Shown here: positions 25,920 to 34,520 of the stretch, one piece after another | How the letters are laid out: every line of letters begins with the position of its first letter | Numbering within the stretch: the stretch's first letter is position 1 | Assembly: GCF_900207585.1 (NCBI RefSeq) | Contig: NZ_OAOP01000002.1 | Location: forward strand, 248,001 to 312,000 | Reading direction: 5' to 3' | DNA: 64,000 nt | From: Bacillus oleivorans | GTDB taxonomy: Bacteria > Bacillota > Bacilli > Bacillales > JC228 | Position numbers and translations under genes: made by a program | The notes under the pieces: generated by a model | What the model was told of the DNA's origin: nothing | Databases searched by the model: none | What the model saw: the letters and a program-made list of their open reading frames with translations, nothing else

Positions 25920-26489
25920 TTGCCAGAACCTAAAGCGGTTATACTTGTAACGGATGGAGATGAATATGCTAAAAAAGCAATTGAATCAGTTGCACATTCA
26001 ATCGGCGGGAGATGTATTTCCATGTCTCATGGGAACCCGAGTATTTTAACCGGTCAGGAACTGATTGAATTAATCCATCAAGCTCCCTCAGAACCCGTTT
26101 TTGTTATGTTCGATGATAGCGGCTATATAGGGGAGGGACCGGGTGAGACTGCATTGCTGTACGTAGCAAATCATCCAAGTGTTCATGTTTTAGGTGTAAT
26201 CGCCGTTGCTTCCAAAACAAAACAGGCGGAATGGGCTAAAGTTGATATTTGTATCGATCAATACGGTGAACTGACGCCTTTCGGGGTAGATAAATTTGGA
26301 ATACCTGAGATGGAAGCGGGCAGAATTAATGGTGACACCGTTTATAGTCTAGACCAAATGAATGTCCCTCTTATAGTTGGAATTGGGGATATTGGCAAAA
26401 TGGGCGGCAAAGACTCATATAAAATCGGTTCACCAGTTACAAAAAAAGCGGTAGACATTATTCTTGAAAGGAGCGGTTTCAATGGCTGA
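25920..26489 (+). CDS. spoVAEA: Stage V sporulation protein AEa (SpoVAEa)
   Basis: The 189-residue soluble protein starts [20 protein letters not shown] and contains [19 protein letters not shown] and GVIAVASKT. These stretches correspond to B. subtilis SpoVAEa, a hydrophilic outer-face spore protein of the spoVA operon. The start is TTG 25920: aaaggagg lies eight bases before it, whereas the earlier in-frame TTG at 25899 precedes that site and has none. The three genes that normally separate spoVAB from this gene (AC, AD, AEb) are absent. It overlaps spoVAF by eight bases. Confidence 0.92.
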   Translation: MPEPKAVILVTDGDEYAKKAIESVAHSIGGRCISMSHGNPSILTGQELIELIHQAPSEPVFVMFDDSGYIGEGPGETALLYVANHPSVHVLGVIAVASKTKQAEWAKVDICIDQYGELTPFGVDKFGIPEMEAGRINGDTVYSLDQMNVPLIVGIGDIGKMGGKDSYKIGSPVTKKAVDIILERSGFNG

Positions 26490-27948
26490 GCATGAAAAAC
26501 AGCATATACCGGCGGAATTAGCCAAACTGGAAGAATACATGAAGGAAAGAGTTGGCCTTGGAACTAGCTTTGATTTAGGAGTCAGAAAAGTAAAGATTTT
26601 AAAACAGGATGTAAATTTATATTTTATAAACGGATTATGCGATACCGCATTTATATTAGAAATCATGGAACAGCTGATTGAGATCAATGATCATGAAAAA
26701 GCCTCATCTGATGCTTATGATATTATTTTTAACCGTATCGTCCATCAATCGGTTTCACCTGTAAAGACTATAGATGAAATGGTGGATCATGTCCTTTCTG
26801 GGTCAATCTCCATAGTTGTAGAAGGAGCCGAATCAGCTCTAATCGTAGATGTCCGCAGTTATCCTGGTCGGCAGCCGCAAGAGCCGGATACAGAAAAAGT
26901 AGTCAGAGGATCCCGCGACGGGTTTGTAGAAAATATTATTGTTAACACCGCCCTCACACGCAGAAGAATAAGAGATGAAAAACTTCGCTTTGAGATGATT
27001 AAAGTGGGCGAACGCTCTAAAATGGATGTCTCGATTGCTTACATTAAGGATATTGCAAACCCAGATTTAGTTGAAGTGATCAGAAAAGAACTCCAGCAAA
27101 TTAAAATAGATGGAACTACAATGGGGGATAAAGCAATTGAAGAATTTCTGGTCAAACAAGGGTACAATCCTTTTCCGTTAGTCCGGTATACAGAACGGGC
27201 TGATGTGGCCGCCACTCATCTGCTTGAAGGACACGTCTTAATTTATACAGATACATCACCAAGTATTATCATTACACCAACAACCTATTTCCATCATGTA
27301 CAGCATGCAGAGGAATATAGAGAATCTGCTTTAGTCGGAACGTTTATCCGTTGGGTCCGTTTTATCGGTATTTTTACATCAATTGTGTTGCTCCCCTTAT
27401 GGTTTTTATTTGTTCTTGAACCCAACCTTTTGCCTGAGAATTTAGCGTTTATTGGACCAAATGAACAGACTAACGTTCCGTTAGTTCTCCAGCTTTTTAT
27501 TGCCGATATCGGCATAGAGTTTTTAAGAATAGCGGCGATTCATACTCCAACCCCGCTTTCGACTGCGATGGGTTTAATTGCAGCTGTTATGATAGGGGAT
27601 ATCGCGATACAAGTTGGAATCTTTGTTCCTGAAACGATTCTTTATGTGGCGATTGCAGCTGTTGGAACGTTTGCTACACCAAGCTACGAATTAAGTGTTG
27701 CGAATAAATTGGTACGTTTAAGTCTTTTATTATTAGTTTCTTTATTTGGTACCTATGGATTAGTGATTGGAATGACTGTTGTATTATTGGCGTTAGCAAG
27801 TGTCCGTTCTCTAAATACCCCTTACTTATGGCCGCTATTACCGTTTAATCCTGGTGCTTTTATGCAAATTGCGATTAGAAGATCAGTGCCAGGATCCAAA
27901 ATCAGACCAAGCATTGTCCAGCCGAAAAACGTCCATAAGCAGCCTTAA
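26482..27948 (+). CDS. spoVAF: Stage V sporulation protein AF (GerA-family)
   Basis: The 488-residue protein belongs to the GerAA/spoVAF family. A soluble N-terminal region of about 280 residues is followed by four to six membrane helices between 285 and 455 ([20 protein letters not shown]). It carries the family pattern near residue 300, and the proline-rich tail ends in basic residues. It modulates spore germination in B. subtilis. ATG 26482 follows aaaggag. It is the last spoVA gene here; a terminator follows before lysA. Confidence 0.94.
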   Translation: MAEHEKQHIPAELAKLEEYMKERVGLGTSFDLGVRKVKILKQDVNLYFINGLCDTAFILEIMEQLIEINDHEKASSDAYDIIFNRIVHQSVSPVKTIDEMVDHVLSGSISIVVEGAESALIVDVRSYPGRQPQEPDTEKVVRGSRDGFVENIIVNTALTRRRIRDEKLRFEMIKVGERSKMDVSIAYIKDIANPDLVEVIRKELQQIKIDGTTMGDKAIEEFLVKQGYNPFPLVRYTERADVAATHLLEGHVLIYTDTSPSIIITPTTYFHHVQHAEEYRESALVGTFIRWVRFIGIFTSIVLLPLWFLFVLEPNLLPENLAFIGPNEQTNVPLVLQLFIADIGIEFLRIAAIHTPTPLSTAMGLIAAVMIGDIAIQVGIFVPETILYVAIAAVGTFATPSYELSVANKLVRLSLLLLVSLFGTYGLVIGMTVVLLALASVRSLNTPYLWPLLPFNPGAFMQIAIRRSVPGSKIRPSIVQPKNVHKQP

Positions 27949-27958
27949 AACCAACCCC

Positions 27959-28011
27959 GGGTTATCAGAGGAGGAAGCAACATTTTGTTCTCCCTTGATA
28001 GCCTTTTTTTT
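27959..28011 (+). terminator. Terminator after spoVAF
   Basis: GGGTTATCA pairs with TGATAGCC (one G-U pair) with further GAGG/CTCC pairing inside, followed by eight T. Confidence 0.7.
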
Positions 28012-28191
28012 ATTTTTGAGACATTTCTATGGTTCAATTTATTTATTTTTCACTTAAAATAATGGAAAGAACGTATAGTATGTCCTGAATATTGATACCC
28101 AATCATGAGTGTGGTAAAGTTAATTTTATTACAATAACGGATTAAAGAAACAAAAGCTAACTGAGTTACTAATAGAAGTGGGGAATGTAGA

Positions 28192-29526
28192 TTGAAGCAT
28201 TTTTTATATGGAAACCAATCAATTAATGAAAATGGCCATTTAACAGTTGATGGATTAGATACGATTGAATTAGCTGAAAAATATGGAACCCCGTTATATA
28301 TATATGATGTTGGCTTAATCAGACAAAAAGCTCGTGATTTTCAAGAAGCTTTTAAAAAACTGGGCATTTCTTATCAGGTGGCATATGCGAGCAAAGCTTT
28401 TTCTTGTATTGGTTTGATTCAAATTGTCGATGAAGAGGGTCTGTCCCTTGATGTAGTATCAGGCGGGGAATTGTATACAGCGATTGCTGCTGGTTTTCCT
28501 CCAGAAAAAATTCACTTTCACGGGAATAATAAAAGCGATGAAGAGCTGATGATGGCACTAGAATATGAAATTGGCTGTATCGTAGTGGACAATGAATATG
28601 AATTATCCAGACTGATTCAATTGCTAAATGAAAGTCAAAAGAAAATGCAAATTTTAATTCGGGTTACACCAGGAATTGAAGCTCATACCCATGACTATAT
28701 TTTAACGGGTCAGGAAGATTCTAAATTCGGATTTGATTTGCAAAATGGGCAGGCTGAAAAAGCAGTTCGTCAGGCAATTGCATGTGAGCATATCGAACTT
28801 TTAGGAATTCATTGTCATATAGGTTCGCAAATATTTGAAACAACTGGTTTTGTATTGGCAGCCCGGAAAATTATGGAGAAGCTGCGTGACTGGAAGGACA
28901 GCTTTGGGTTTGAGGCAAAAGTCCTTAATCTCGGAGGAGGCTTTGGGATTCGTTATACAAAAGACGATGATCCCATTCCGCCGAGCAGCTATATCTATGA
29001 AATGATGAAAGAAGTTATGGAGCAGGTGAAGGAGCAAGGGTTAACTCAGCCAGAAATATGGATTGAACCTGGCCGATCGCTCGTGGGTGACGCCGGAATT
29101 ACGCTGTATAAAATTGGTTCTCAAAAGATAGTTCCAGAGGTCAGAAAGTATCTGGCTGTCGATGGAGGTATGAGTGATAATATTCGCCCGGCCCTTTATG
29201 AAGCCAAATATGAAGCAGTTCTTGCGAATCGGATGAATGAAGAAGCAGAAGAAGTAGTTTCAATTGCCGGAAAATGCTGTGAGTCTGGCGATATGCTGAT
29301 ATGGGATTTGCCGTTGCCGCATGCAAAGGTCGGTGATTATTTGGCTGTCTTTTGTACTGGTGCTTACGGGTATTCCATGGCAAATAATTATAATCGAATC
29401 CCAAGGCCGCCGGTTGTTTTTGTTGAAAATAAAGAAGACCAGCTGGTCATTGAAAGAGAAACGTATAAAGACCTTATCAAGCTTGATTTGCCCTTTTCAA
29501 GAAAAAAAGTCGAAACGCTTGACTGA
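28192..29526 (+). CDS. lysA: Diaminopimelate decarboxylase
   Basis: A 444-residue PLP enzyme of fold type III. The PLP lysine is Lys68 in YASKAF; the glycine-rich phosphate loop is LNLGGGFGIRY; the C-terminal active-site cysteine motif is CCESGDML. It performs the last step of lysine synthesis, meso-DAP to lysine. Its position after spoVAF is conserved with B. subtilis, where transcription from spoVA partly covers lysA. The start is TTG 28192, after gtgggg. I saw no lysine riboswitch upstream. Confidence 0.95.
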   Translation: MKHFLYGNQSINENGHLTVDGLDTIELAEKYGTPLYIYDVGLIRQKARDFQEAFKKLGISYQVAYASKAFSCIGLIQIVDEEGLSLDVVSGGELYTAIAAGFPPEKIHFHGNNKSDEELMMALEYEIGCIVVDNEYELSRLIQLLNESQKKMQILIRVTPGIEAHTHDYILTGQEDSKFGFDLQNGQAEKAVRQAIACEHIELLGIHCHIGSQIFETTGFVLAARKIMEKLRDWKDSFGFEAKVLNLGGGFGIRYTKDDDPIPPSSYIYEMMKEVMEQVKEQGLTQPEIWIEPGRSLVGDAGITLYKIGSQKIVPEVRKYLAVDGGMSDNIRPALYEAKYEAVLANRMNEEAEEVVSIAGKCCESGDMLIWDLPLPHAKVGDYLAVFCTGAYGYSMANNYNRIPRPPVVFVENKEDQLVIERETYKDLIKLDLPFSRKKVETLD

Positions 29527-29607
29527 TTAATTATCCTTGACTTAAAGTAAAATTTGGCAAAGTGAGAACCTAGAAACGTTGCAATTGAGTCAGTAGGTGG
29601 GTATTCG

Positions 29608-29697
29608 TTGAGAAAAAAACAGATCATTCTATTTATAAGCTTTTTAGCAGGCAGTTTATTATGGGCAGCCATATATTTGTTTTATATTCTAAAATAA
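29608..29697 (+). CDS. Possible 29-residue single-span membrane peptide
   Basis: A TTG-started frame reads MRKKQIILFISF at its start and ends LYFILK-like (AIYLFYILK). The sequence is a basic N-terminus and one hydrophobic helix of about 22 residues. The upstream ggtggg is a weak site. The pattern is typical of tiny membrane peptides, but with so few codons the call is uncertain. It lies alone between lysA and ribT. Confidence 0.4.
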   Translation: MRKKQIILFISFLAGSLLWAAIYLFYILK

Positions 29698-29762
29698 TCC
29701 TGGTTGAAACTCCCTAATTAATACGTTACCATTATGGGAAGTAAATCTATGGTTTTTCCTAG

Positions 29763-30173
<411 letters not shown>

Positions 30174-30220
30174 AAATAATTCCTTTAACCGAATTTGCGG
30201 GCGGTCTATTAATAGATAAA

Positions 30221-30255
30221 AGAAAGAGTCTCAGAAAGAACTCTTTCTTTTTTTT
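30221..30255 (+). terminator. Terminator of ribT
   Basis: AGAAAGAGT pairs with ACTCTTTCT around a loop of about nine bases, followed by eight T. It overlaps the 3' end of the convergent ypuF. Confidence 0.7.
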
Positions 30256-30752
30256 CTGATTGCTTCTTTTCTTGATTCTTCAACCTCTGTGCGATCACGC
30301 ATTTTATGTTTGTGGATTATGTCAGCAGACGGGAAAGCTTCAGCAGATCCAAATGTCCAACTATGCTCCTTGCAGACTTCTATACATTCAATCAGCAGTT
30401 TTTTATCGAGAATAGGAAGATTTACACTTTTATACGGTTGATTGTTCTCAATTTTTTTGATTTGCTCGTTCAGTAATTTAAAATATAGTTTGGCGTCAAG
30501 TCCTAATTTTTCTAATGCGGACTGTTCAGACGTAAGCGTATTTTTAGACTTCTTAAACATTTTTTTCGCTCCAGTCAGGTTCCCTCTCCGATAGTGATAA
30601 AACCCAACTGCTGTTTGAATCAATCCTACCCAGATCCTTTCTGAATTGCCTTCTGGACTTTTCCAATATTCCTCCAACACTTCATGACATTCAAAATAAT
30701 CCCGATTTCCATGAAAATATGATAAAAATAATATATAACTATACGGATACAA
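30231..30752 (-). CDS. ypuF: YpuF-like DUF309 protein
   Basis: The 173-residue protein has the DUF309 signature GNRDYFECHEVLEEYWKSPE (15-34) and the following WVGLIQTAVGFYHYRRGN. This all-helical fold carries conserved HE and H/R residues, and its function is unknown. The position next to scpA agrees with B. subtilis ypuF, but there it runs with scpAB, while here it is on the opposite strand, so a local inversion is likely. Its C-terminus is a basic tail (RKEAIRKKRKSSF). Confidence 0.87.
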   Translation of the reverse strand: MYPYSYILFLSYFHGNRDYFECHEVLEEYWKSPEGNSERIWVGLIQTAVGFYHYRRGNLTGAKKMFKKSKNTLTSEQSALEKLGLDAKLYFKLLNEQIKKIENNQPYKSVNLPILDKKLLIECIEVCKEHSWTFGSAEAFPSADIIHKHKMRDRTEVEESRKEAIRKKRKSSF

Positions 30753-30914
30753 GGGAATTCCCCCTTTTATGAAAATTCTTCTTTTAACTAGGGTACCATG
30801 ATTCCAAAAATGAAGGAAATCTTTAAATAAATCAATTTTTTATTGGAGTTACTAGAAGAATCCTCTATACTTAAGGTTAGTTTCATTTGAAATTTACAAG
30901 TAGGCGTGAGTATA

Positions 30915-31649
30915 ATGGAATATTTAGTGAAAATTGATGCTTTTGAAGGTCCGCTAGATTTATTATTACATCTGATTCAAAAGCTTGAAATTGATATATA
31001 TGATATCCCAATGAAAGAAATAACCGAACAATATATGTCTTATATTCATACAATGCAAGAGCTTCACTTGGATGTGGCCAGTGAATATTTAGTTATGGCC
31101 GCTACTTTGCTTGCAATTAAAAGTAAAATGCTTCTGCCAAAACAAGATCCGGAAATGCTGATAGATGATGAGTATCAGTATGAAGAAGATCCGCGTGAAG
31201 AATTAGTGGAACGCCTGATCGAATATAAAAAATATAAAGAAGTGGCCAAGGAGCTAAAGGACCGGGAAGAAGAAAGAAGTCTTATGTTTACGAGGCCGCC
31301 TATCGATTTATCTCAATACGAGAAAACAGAAATTCCGGCTAATATTGATTTAAATGTCAGTGTATATGACATGATTGCAGCCTTTCAGAAATTACTAAGA
31401 CGAAAACGGCTGCAGCGTCCGCTTTCAACACGGATTACGAGACAGGACATATCAATTGAGCAAAGAATGGATGACATCCGAGCATTGCTGCATCCATACT
31501 TTAAGAAGCCGTTTTTTGAATTATTCCAGTATCAGGATAAGTCACAATTGGTCGTTACTTTTTTAGCTTTATTAGAACTGTTAAAAAGAAATGAAATTAC
31601 CGTTCAACAGCAGGATAATTTTTCAGAACTTTTTATTTTAGCTGTGTAA
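30915..31649 (+). CDS. scpA: Segregation and condensation protein A (ScpA)
   Basis: A 244-residue kleisin that bridges the Smc ATPase heads with ScpB in the bacterial condensin. The N-terminal domain is FEGPLDLLLHLIQKLEIDIYD (split here as a recognisable family start), and the winged-helix C-terminus spans about 170-235. An acidic central linker (YQYEEDPREE) is typical. ATG 30915 gives the family start MEYLVKIDAF; the GTG three codons earlier is less likely. scpB follows after 12-15 bases. Confidence 0.95.
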   Translation: MEYLVKIDAFEGPLDLLLHLIQKLEIDIYDIPMKEITEQYMSYIHTMQELHLDVASEYLVMAATLLAIKSKMLLPKQDPEMLIDDEYQYEEDPREELVERLIEYKKYKEVAKELKDREEERSLMFTRPPIDLSQYEKTEIPANIDLNVSVYDMIAAFQKLLRRKRLQRPLSTRITRQDISIEQRMDDIRALLHPYFKKPFFELFQYQDKSQLVVTFLALLELLKRNEITVQQQDNFSELFILAV

Positions 31650-31664
31650 CTGGGGTGAAGGGTG

Positions 31665-32246
31665 ATGTTTGTGAATTGGCAGGGAATTATTGAAAGTCTT
31701 TTATTTGCTGCAGGAGACGAAGGGCTGACTAGTAAACAGATTGCTTCGGTCCTTGAAAAACCGGAAGCGGAAATCCGAACACTCATACATGAGATGAAAA
31801 AGGATTACGATGAGTCTACTAGGGGATTAACAATTGTTCAATTTGGTGATACCTATGAATTGGTAACCAAAAAAGAATTCGCTGATTATTTAAAGATGCT
31901 GGTAGAATCTCCACATCAGCATTCACTTTCCCAAGCTGCACTTGAAACGCTTGCTATTATTGCCTATCGTCAGCCAATTACAAGAGTAGAAATTGAAGAA
32001 ATTCGGGGGGTTAAAACAGAACGCCCAATTCAAACCTTAATGGCAAAGGGATTAATAGAAGAATGCGGCCGTGCAGAAGGAACAGGACGGGCTTATCTAT
32101 ACGGGACGACGAAAACCTTCTTAGACGTTTTTGGCTTAAAGGACCTTAATGAATTGCCTAAGCTGCCGGATGATGTTGATGACCAAGATGTTCAAAATGA
32201 AGCCGATCTCTTTTTTGAAACCTTCCAGGAAAGATTAGATGTTTGA
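31665..32246 (+). CDS. scpB: Segregation and condensation protein B (ScpB)
   Basis: The 193-residue protein consists of two winged-helix domains (about 8-80 and 95-165) with the conserved YRQPITRVEIEEIRGVK and GRAEGTGRAYLYGTT. It dimerises and binds ScpA to regulate Smc. It is the second gene of the scpAB pair. The start is one of GTG 31662, ATG 31665 or GTG 31671; ATG 31665 gives the expected length. A hypothetical gene follows at 32333. Confidence 0.95.
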   Translation: MFVNWQGIIESLLFAAGDEGLTSKQIASVLEKPEAEIRTLIHEMKKDYDESTRGLTIVQFGDTYELVTKKEFADYLKMLVESPHQHSLSQAALETLAIIAYRQPITRVEIEEIRGVKTERPIQTLMAKGLIEECGRAEGTGRAYLYGTTKTFLDVFGLKDLNELPKLPDDVDDQDVQNEADLFFETFQERLDV

Positions 32247-32332
32247 TTTTTCAGACAAAAATATTTTTCCTTATGGTAGAATAGGATAAAGTACCAAGTT
32301 GATACTCTGCCTACCTGGAAGGAGGATTTTGT

Positions 32333-32749
32333 TTGGAAATCTTAGCTCTTAGCGGGGTTGAATTAGAAAAAGCTCAGCCTAATTCCCCAGAGGATGGCTT
32401 CTCAAGAAGTATAGTTACATACATAGACGGAGATAAAGAATACACCTTTCAATTGCTTTATGTGCGTTACTTTGAAGAGCTGATTATTAAAGAAACACCT
32501 TATTCTGAACAGCCCTTATTTTTTTCTGGGACAACACCTTGTTATATTCGGGATCTGGCTGCATGGATTTATTTAATGGCAAATCCCGCGGCGATAGGGA
32601 AAAAAGAAGTGTATCTTCATGATGAAACCCCTTTAGTAAATGCATTCAGACAAACGAATTGGGAGCAAGCTGAAAAAATGTTTAGTGAATTTTGTACAAA
32701 TAAGAAAGCAACCGTCCGTTCTCCCATATTATTTATAAAACAGCCATGA
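32333..32749 (+). CDS. Hypothetical protein between scpB and ypuI
   Basis: I do not recognise this 138-residue protein. It is soluble, has no signal or membrane segment, and mixes acidic and aromatic residues (TFQLLYVRYFEELIIKE, CYIRDLAAWIYLMANP). It is not in the B. subtilis order, where ypuI follows scpB directly. The start is TTG 32333 after a strong site (aaggagg, seven bases). It ends 25 bases before ypuI, so the two are probably co-transcribed. It could be a lineage-specific regulator or partner of YpuI, but nothing in it says so. Confidence 0.72.
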   Translation: MEILALSGVELEKAQPNSPEDGFSRSIVTYIDGDKEYTFQLLYVRYFEELIIKETPYSEQPLFFSGTTPCYIRDLAAWIYLMANPAAIGKKEVYLHDETPLVNAFRQTNWEQAEKMFSEFCTNKKATVRSPILFIKQP

Positions 32750-32774
32750 AATCATTCAATTAGGAGGAGTTAGT

Positions 32775-33263
32775 GTGGCTCATTCTTTAGTAAAGATACA
32801 AATCCAGCATGCAAATTCATTCCTGGAAGAGTCTGTAGCAAGGATTGAACAATTTCTAAATACGACAACCCTTCAATCACTGCAGGGAGAAAAAGACGGA
32901 GATCTAATGTTCTATAAAGGAATAGCATCAAACCTCCGAAGATTATGTGTCTTTTGCGAAGAAAGCTTGGATACATGTCAATTGTTATTAAACAAAGAAG
33001 ATTTTTCAAAACAGGCAGCAGAAAAAACGCTTTACAGAATCTATCATCAATGTATTGAAGAGTTTTTCTCGCCAAAATCTGACCTTTGGTATGAAGATAG
33101 CCGTTCTGCCTATACAGGAAAGAACAGTATAAAATTTAGAAAGAGTGTCCCATTATCTGTCGAACATTTAATGAGTGATTTAGAACAGCCCTTTCAAAAA
33201 ATGAGAGAAGAATTAGAGTACTATGAAACAGACTACGCTACAAAGATAACCCAAAATAAATAA
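32775..33263 (+). CDS. ypuI: YpuI-like protein (DUF3907)
   Basis: This 162-residue, mainly helical cytoplasmic protein matches the B. subtilis ypuI position, and features such as SLVKIQIQHANSFLEE and the C-terminal FYSPKSDLWYEDSRSAYTG-like segment (FFSPKSDLWYEDSR) are those of the DUF3907 family. Function is unknown. The start is GTG 32775 after aggaggag. A strong terminator follows the stop. Confidence 0.85.
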   Translation: MAHSLVKIQIQHANSFLEESVARIEQFLNTTTLQSLQGEKDGDLMFYKGIASNLRRLCVFCEESLDTCQLLLNKEDFSKQAAEKTLYRIYHQCIEEFFSPKSDLWYEDSRSAYTGKNSIKFRKSVPLSVEHLMSDLEQPFQKMREELEYYETDYATKITQNK

Positions 33264-33270
33264 TGCCAAA

Positions 33271-33299
33271 AAAAGCAGACCAGCCAGGTCTGCTTTTTT
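33271..33299. terminator. Terminator of ypuI
   Basis: GCAGACC pairs with GGTCTGC around a five-base loop, flanked by AAAAAA and TTTTTT, so it could work in both directions. Confidence 0.9.
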
Positions 33300-33400
33300 G
33301 TGGCCGCTTAAAAAGGATCCCTCAGCTACAAAACAAAAGAAGTATGACTTGGAAAAGGTAAATAGGATAACCCCATCTCATATGATAGAGATGAGGAAGA

Positions 33401-34303
33401 ATGAGAAGAGGGATGTATGTGATTCAAAACGAAGATTTTGTACGGGAAGTGAAACGGTGGCTCGAAGAAGTCAAAGGATGGATTGAACGTAACAACATTA
33501 GTGATGAAAATATTGAACATTACGTTACTTTTATTCTTGCTGAAATGGATCATGAAAATGAAAGGGACAGCCAAGAAGACAGAGCGGGAATGATTCAAAA
33601 TGCTGTCTGGCAATTAGATGAGCTTCTGCAAACAAAATGGCATACAGTCAGATCTGAATCCATCAGACAGCAAAATGCTGTACCGGCAGGCAAACATGTC
33701 TTACCTCCGCTCCCCTATTCATATGATGCCCTGGAGCCATTTATTTCGCAAAGGATCATGAGGCTTCACCATACAAAACATCATCAATCATATGTAGATG
33801 GATTAAACAAAGCTGAGAAGAAGCTTGAAGAAGCCAGAAGAAGCAATAACTTTGAATTGGTAAAACATTGGGAAAGAGAATTAGCTTTTCACGGCTCCGG
33901 ACATTATTTACACACGATCTTTTGGAATAATATGACTCCTCGGGGGGGAGGTCGTCCCAGCGGAGAACTTGCTAGAGACATAGATGCCTATTTTGGTTCC
34001 TTTGCCGCTTTCCAGAAACATTTTTCAGAAGCTGCCAAACAAGTAGAAGGTGTTGGATGGGCCATTCTAGTATGGTCCCCTCGATCTAGACATTTAGAAA
34101 TTCTTCAGTCAGAACGTCACATGATTTTAACACAGTGGGATACGATTCCGTTACTCGTGCTTGATGTATGGGAGCATGCTTATTACCTTCAGTATGAAAA
34201 CCGAAAAGCAGAATATGTGGATGCCTGGTGGAATGTGGTTAACTGGAGAGACGTAGAAAAGCGGTATGAAGAAGCTAAAAAAATAGCCTGGAAGCCTTAT
34301 TAA
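33401..34303 (+). CDS. sodF: Iron/manganese superoxide dismutase with N-terminal extension (SodF-like)
   Basis: The 300-residue protein has a charged helical N-terminal extension of about 100 residues, then a Fe/Mn SOD. Predicted metal ligands are His123 (LHHTKHHQSY), His171 (HYLHTIFW), and Asp255 and His259 (LDVWEHAYY). The second-sphere positions look Mn-like (Gly167 with a possible Gln245) rather than Fe-like, but that is inference. B. subtilis has a similar extended SodF elsewhere on its chromosome. Here it is inserted between ypuI and dacB and has its own terminator. The role of the extension is unknown. Confidence 0.88.
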   Translation: MRRGMYVIQNEDFVREVKRWLEEVKGWIERNNISDENIEHYVTFILAEMDHENERDSQEDRAGMIQNAVWQLDELLQTKWHTVRSESIRQQNAVPAGKHVLPPLPYSYDALEPFISQRIMRLHHTKHHQSYVDGLNKAEKKLEEARRSNNFELVKHWERELAFHGSGHYLHTIFWNNMTPRGGGRPSGELARDIDAYFGSFAAFQKHFSEAAKQVEGVGWAILVWSPRSRHLEILQSERHMILTQWDTIPLLVLDVWEHAYYLQYENRKAEYVDAWWNVVNWRDVEKRYEEAKKIAWKPY

Positions 34304-34335
34304 AGAGATTAGTATATGCTAGTCTCTTTCTTTAT
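34302..34335 (+). terminator. Terminator of the superoxide dismutase gene
   Basis: AAAGAGATTAG pairs with CTAGTCTCTTT around a six-base loop; only a short T-rich tail follows. Confidence 0.75.
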
Positions 34336-34344
34336 GTTCTTGGG

Positions 34345-34376
34345 GGCGTATTCTGTATAGCTTGTGTTCATATATG
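34345..34376 (+). promoter_or_regulatory. Possible sigma-E promoter of dacB-spmAB
   Basis: GGCGTATT (34345-34352) fits the sigma-E -35 pattern at seven of eight positions. CATATATG (34369-34376) fits the -10 less well and the spacing of 16 is one base long. dacB is known to be sigma-E dependent, which supports the site. Confidence 0.45.
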
Positions 34377-34404
34377 GACAGGTCCTGCATAAACTTGTAC
34401 AAAA

Positions 34405-34472
34405 GCGAAAAGCGGATACGCGCTGGAGCTAAAAAGTCCGCCAGGAGCTTGGCGCTGGAGCTAGACAGTTAT
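34405..34472. repeat. GCGCTGGAGCTA direct repeat in the dacB leader
   Basis: GCGCTGGAGCTA occurs at 34420-34431 and 34452-34463, embedded in a GC-richer block between the sigma-E-like promoter and the dacB ribosome binding site. The block would be transcribed as leader RNA. I have seen similar 'GGAGCTAGACAG' intergenic elements in Bacillus genomes; copy number here cannot be judged from one window. Confidence 0.5.
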
Positions 34473-34520
34473 CAAAGTTCAGAATTTATACGCTTTATAA
34501 TTCAAAAAGGAGAAGAGAAA

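Noticed and set aside
28030-28191. Lysine riboswitch before lysA
   Set aside because: The leader shows none of the conserved L-box segments; it is short and AT-rich.
33298-33486. Open frame overlapping the SOD start
   Set aside because: It begins inside the ypuI terminator and is out of frame with the clearly conserved SOD; no ribosome binding site fits.
34362-34520. Longer N-terminus for DacB
   Set aside because: The extra 53 codons cover the repeat block; the signal peptide and a strong ribosome binding site begin at ATG 34521.
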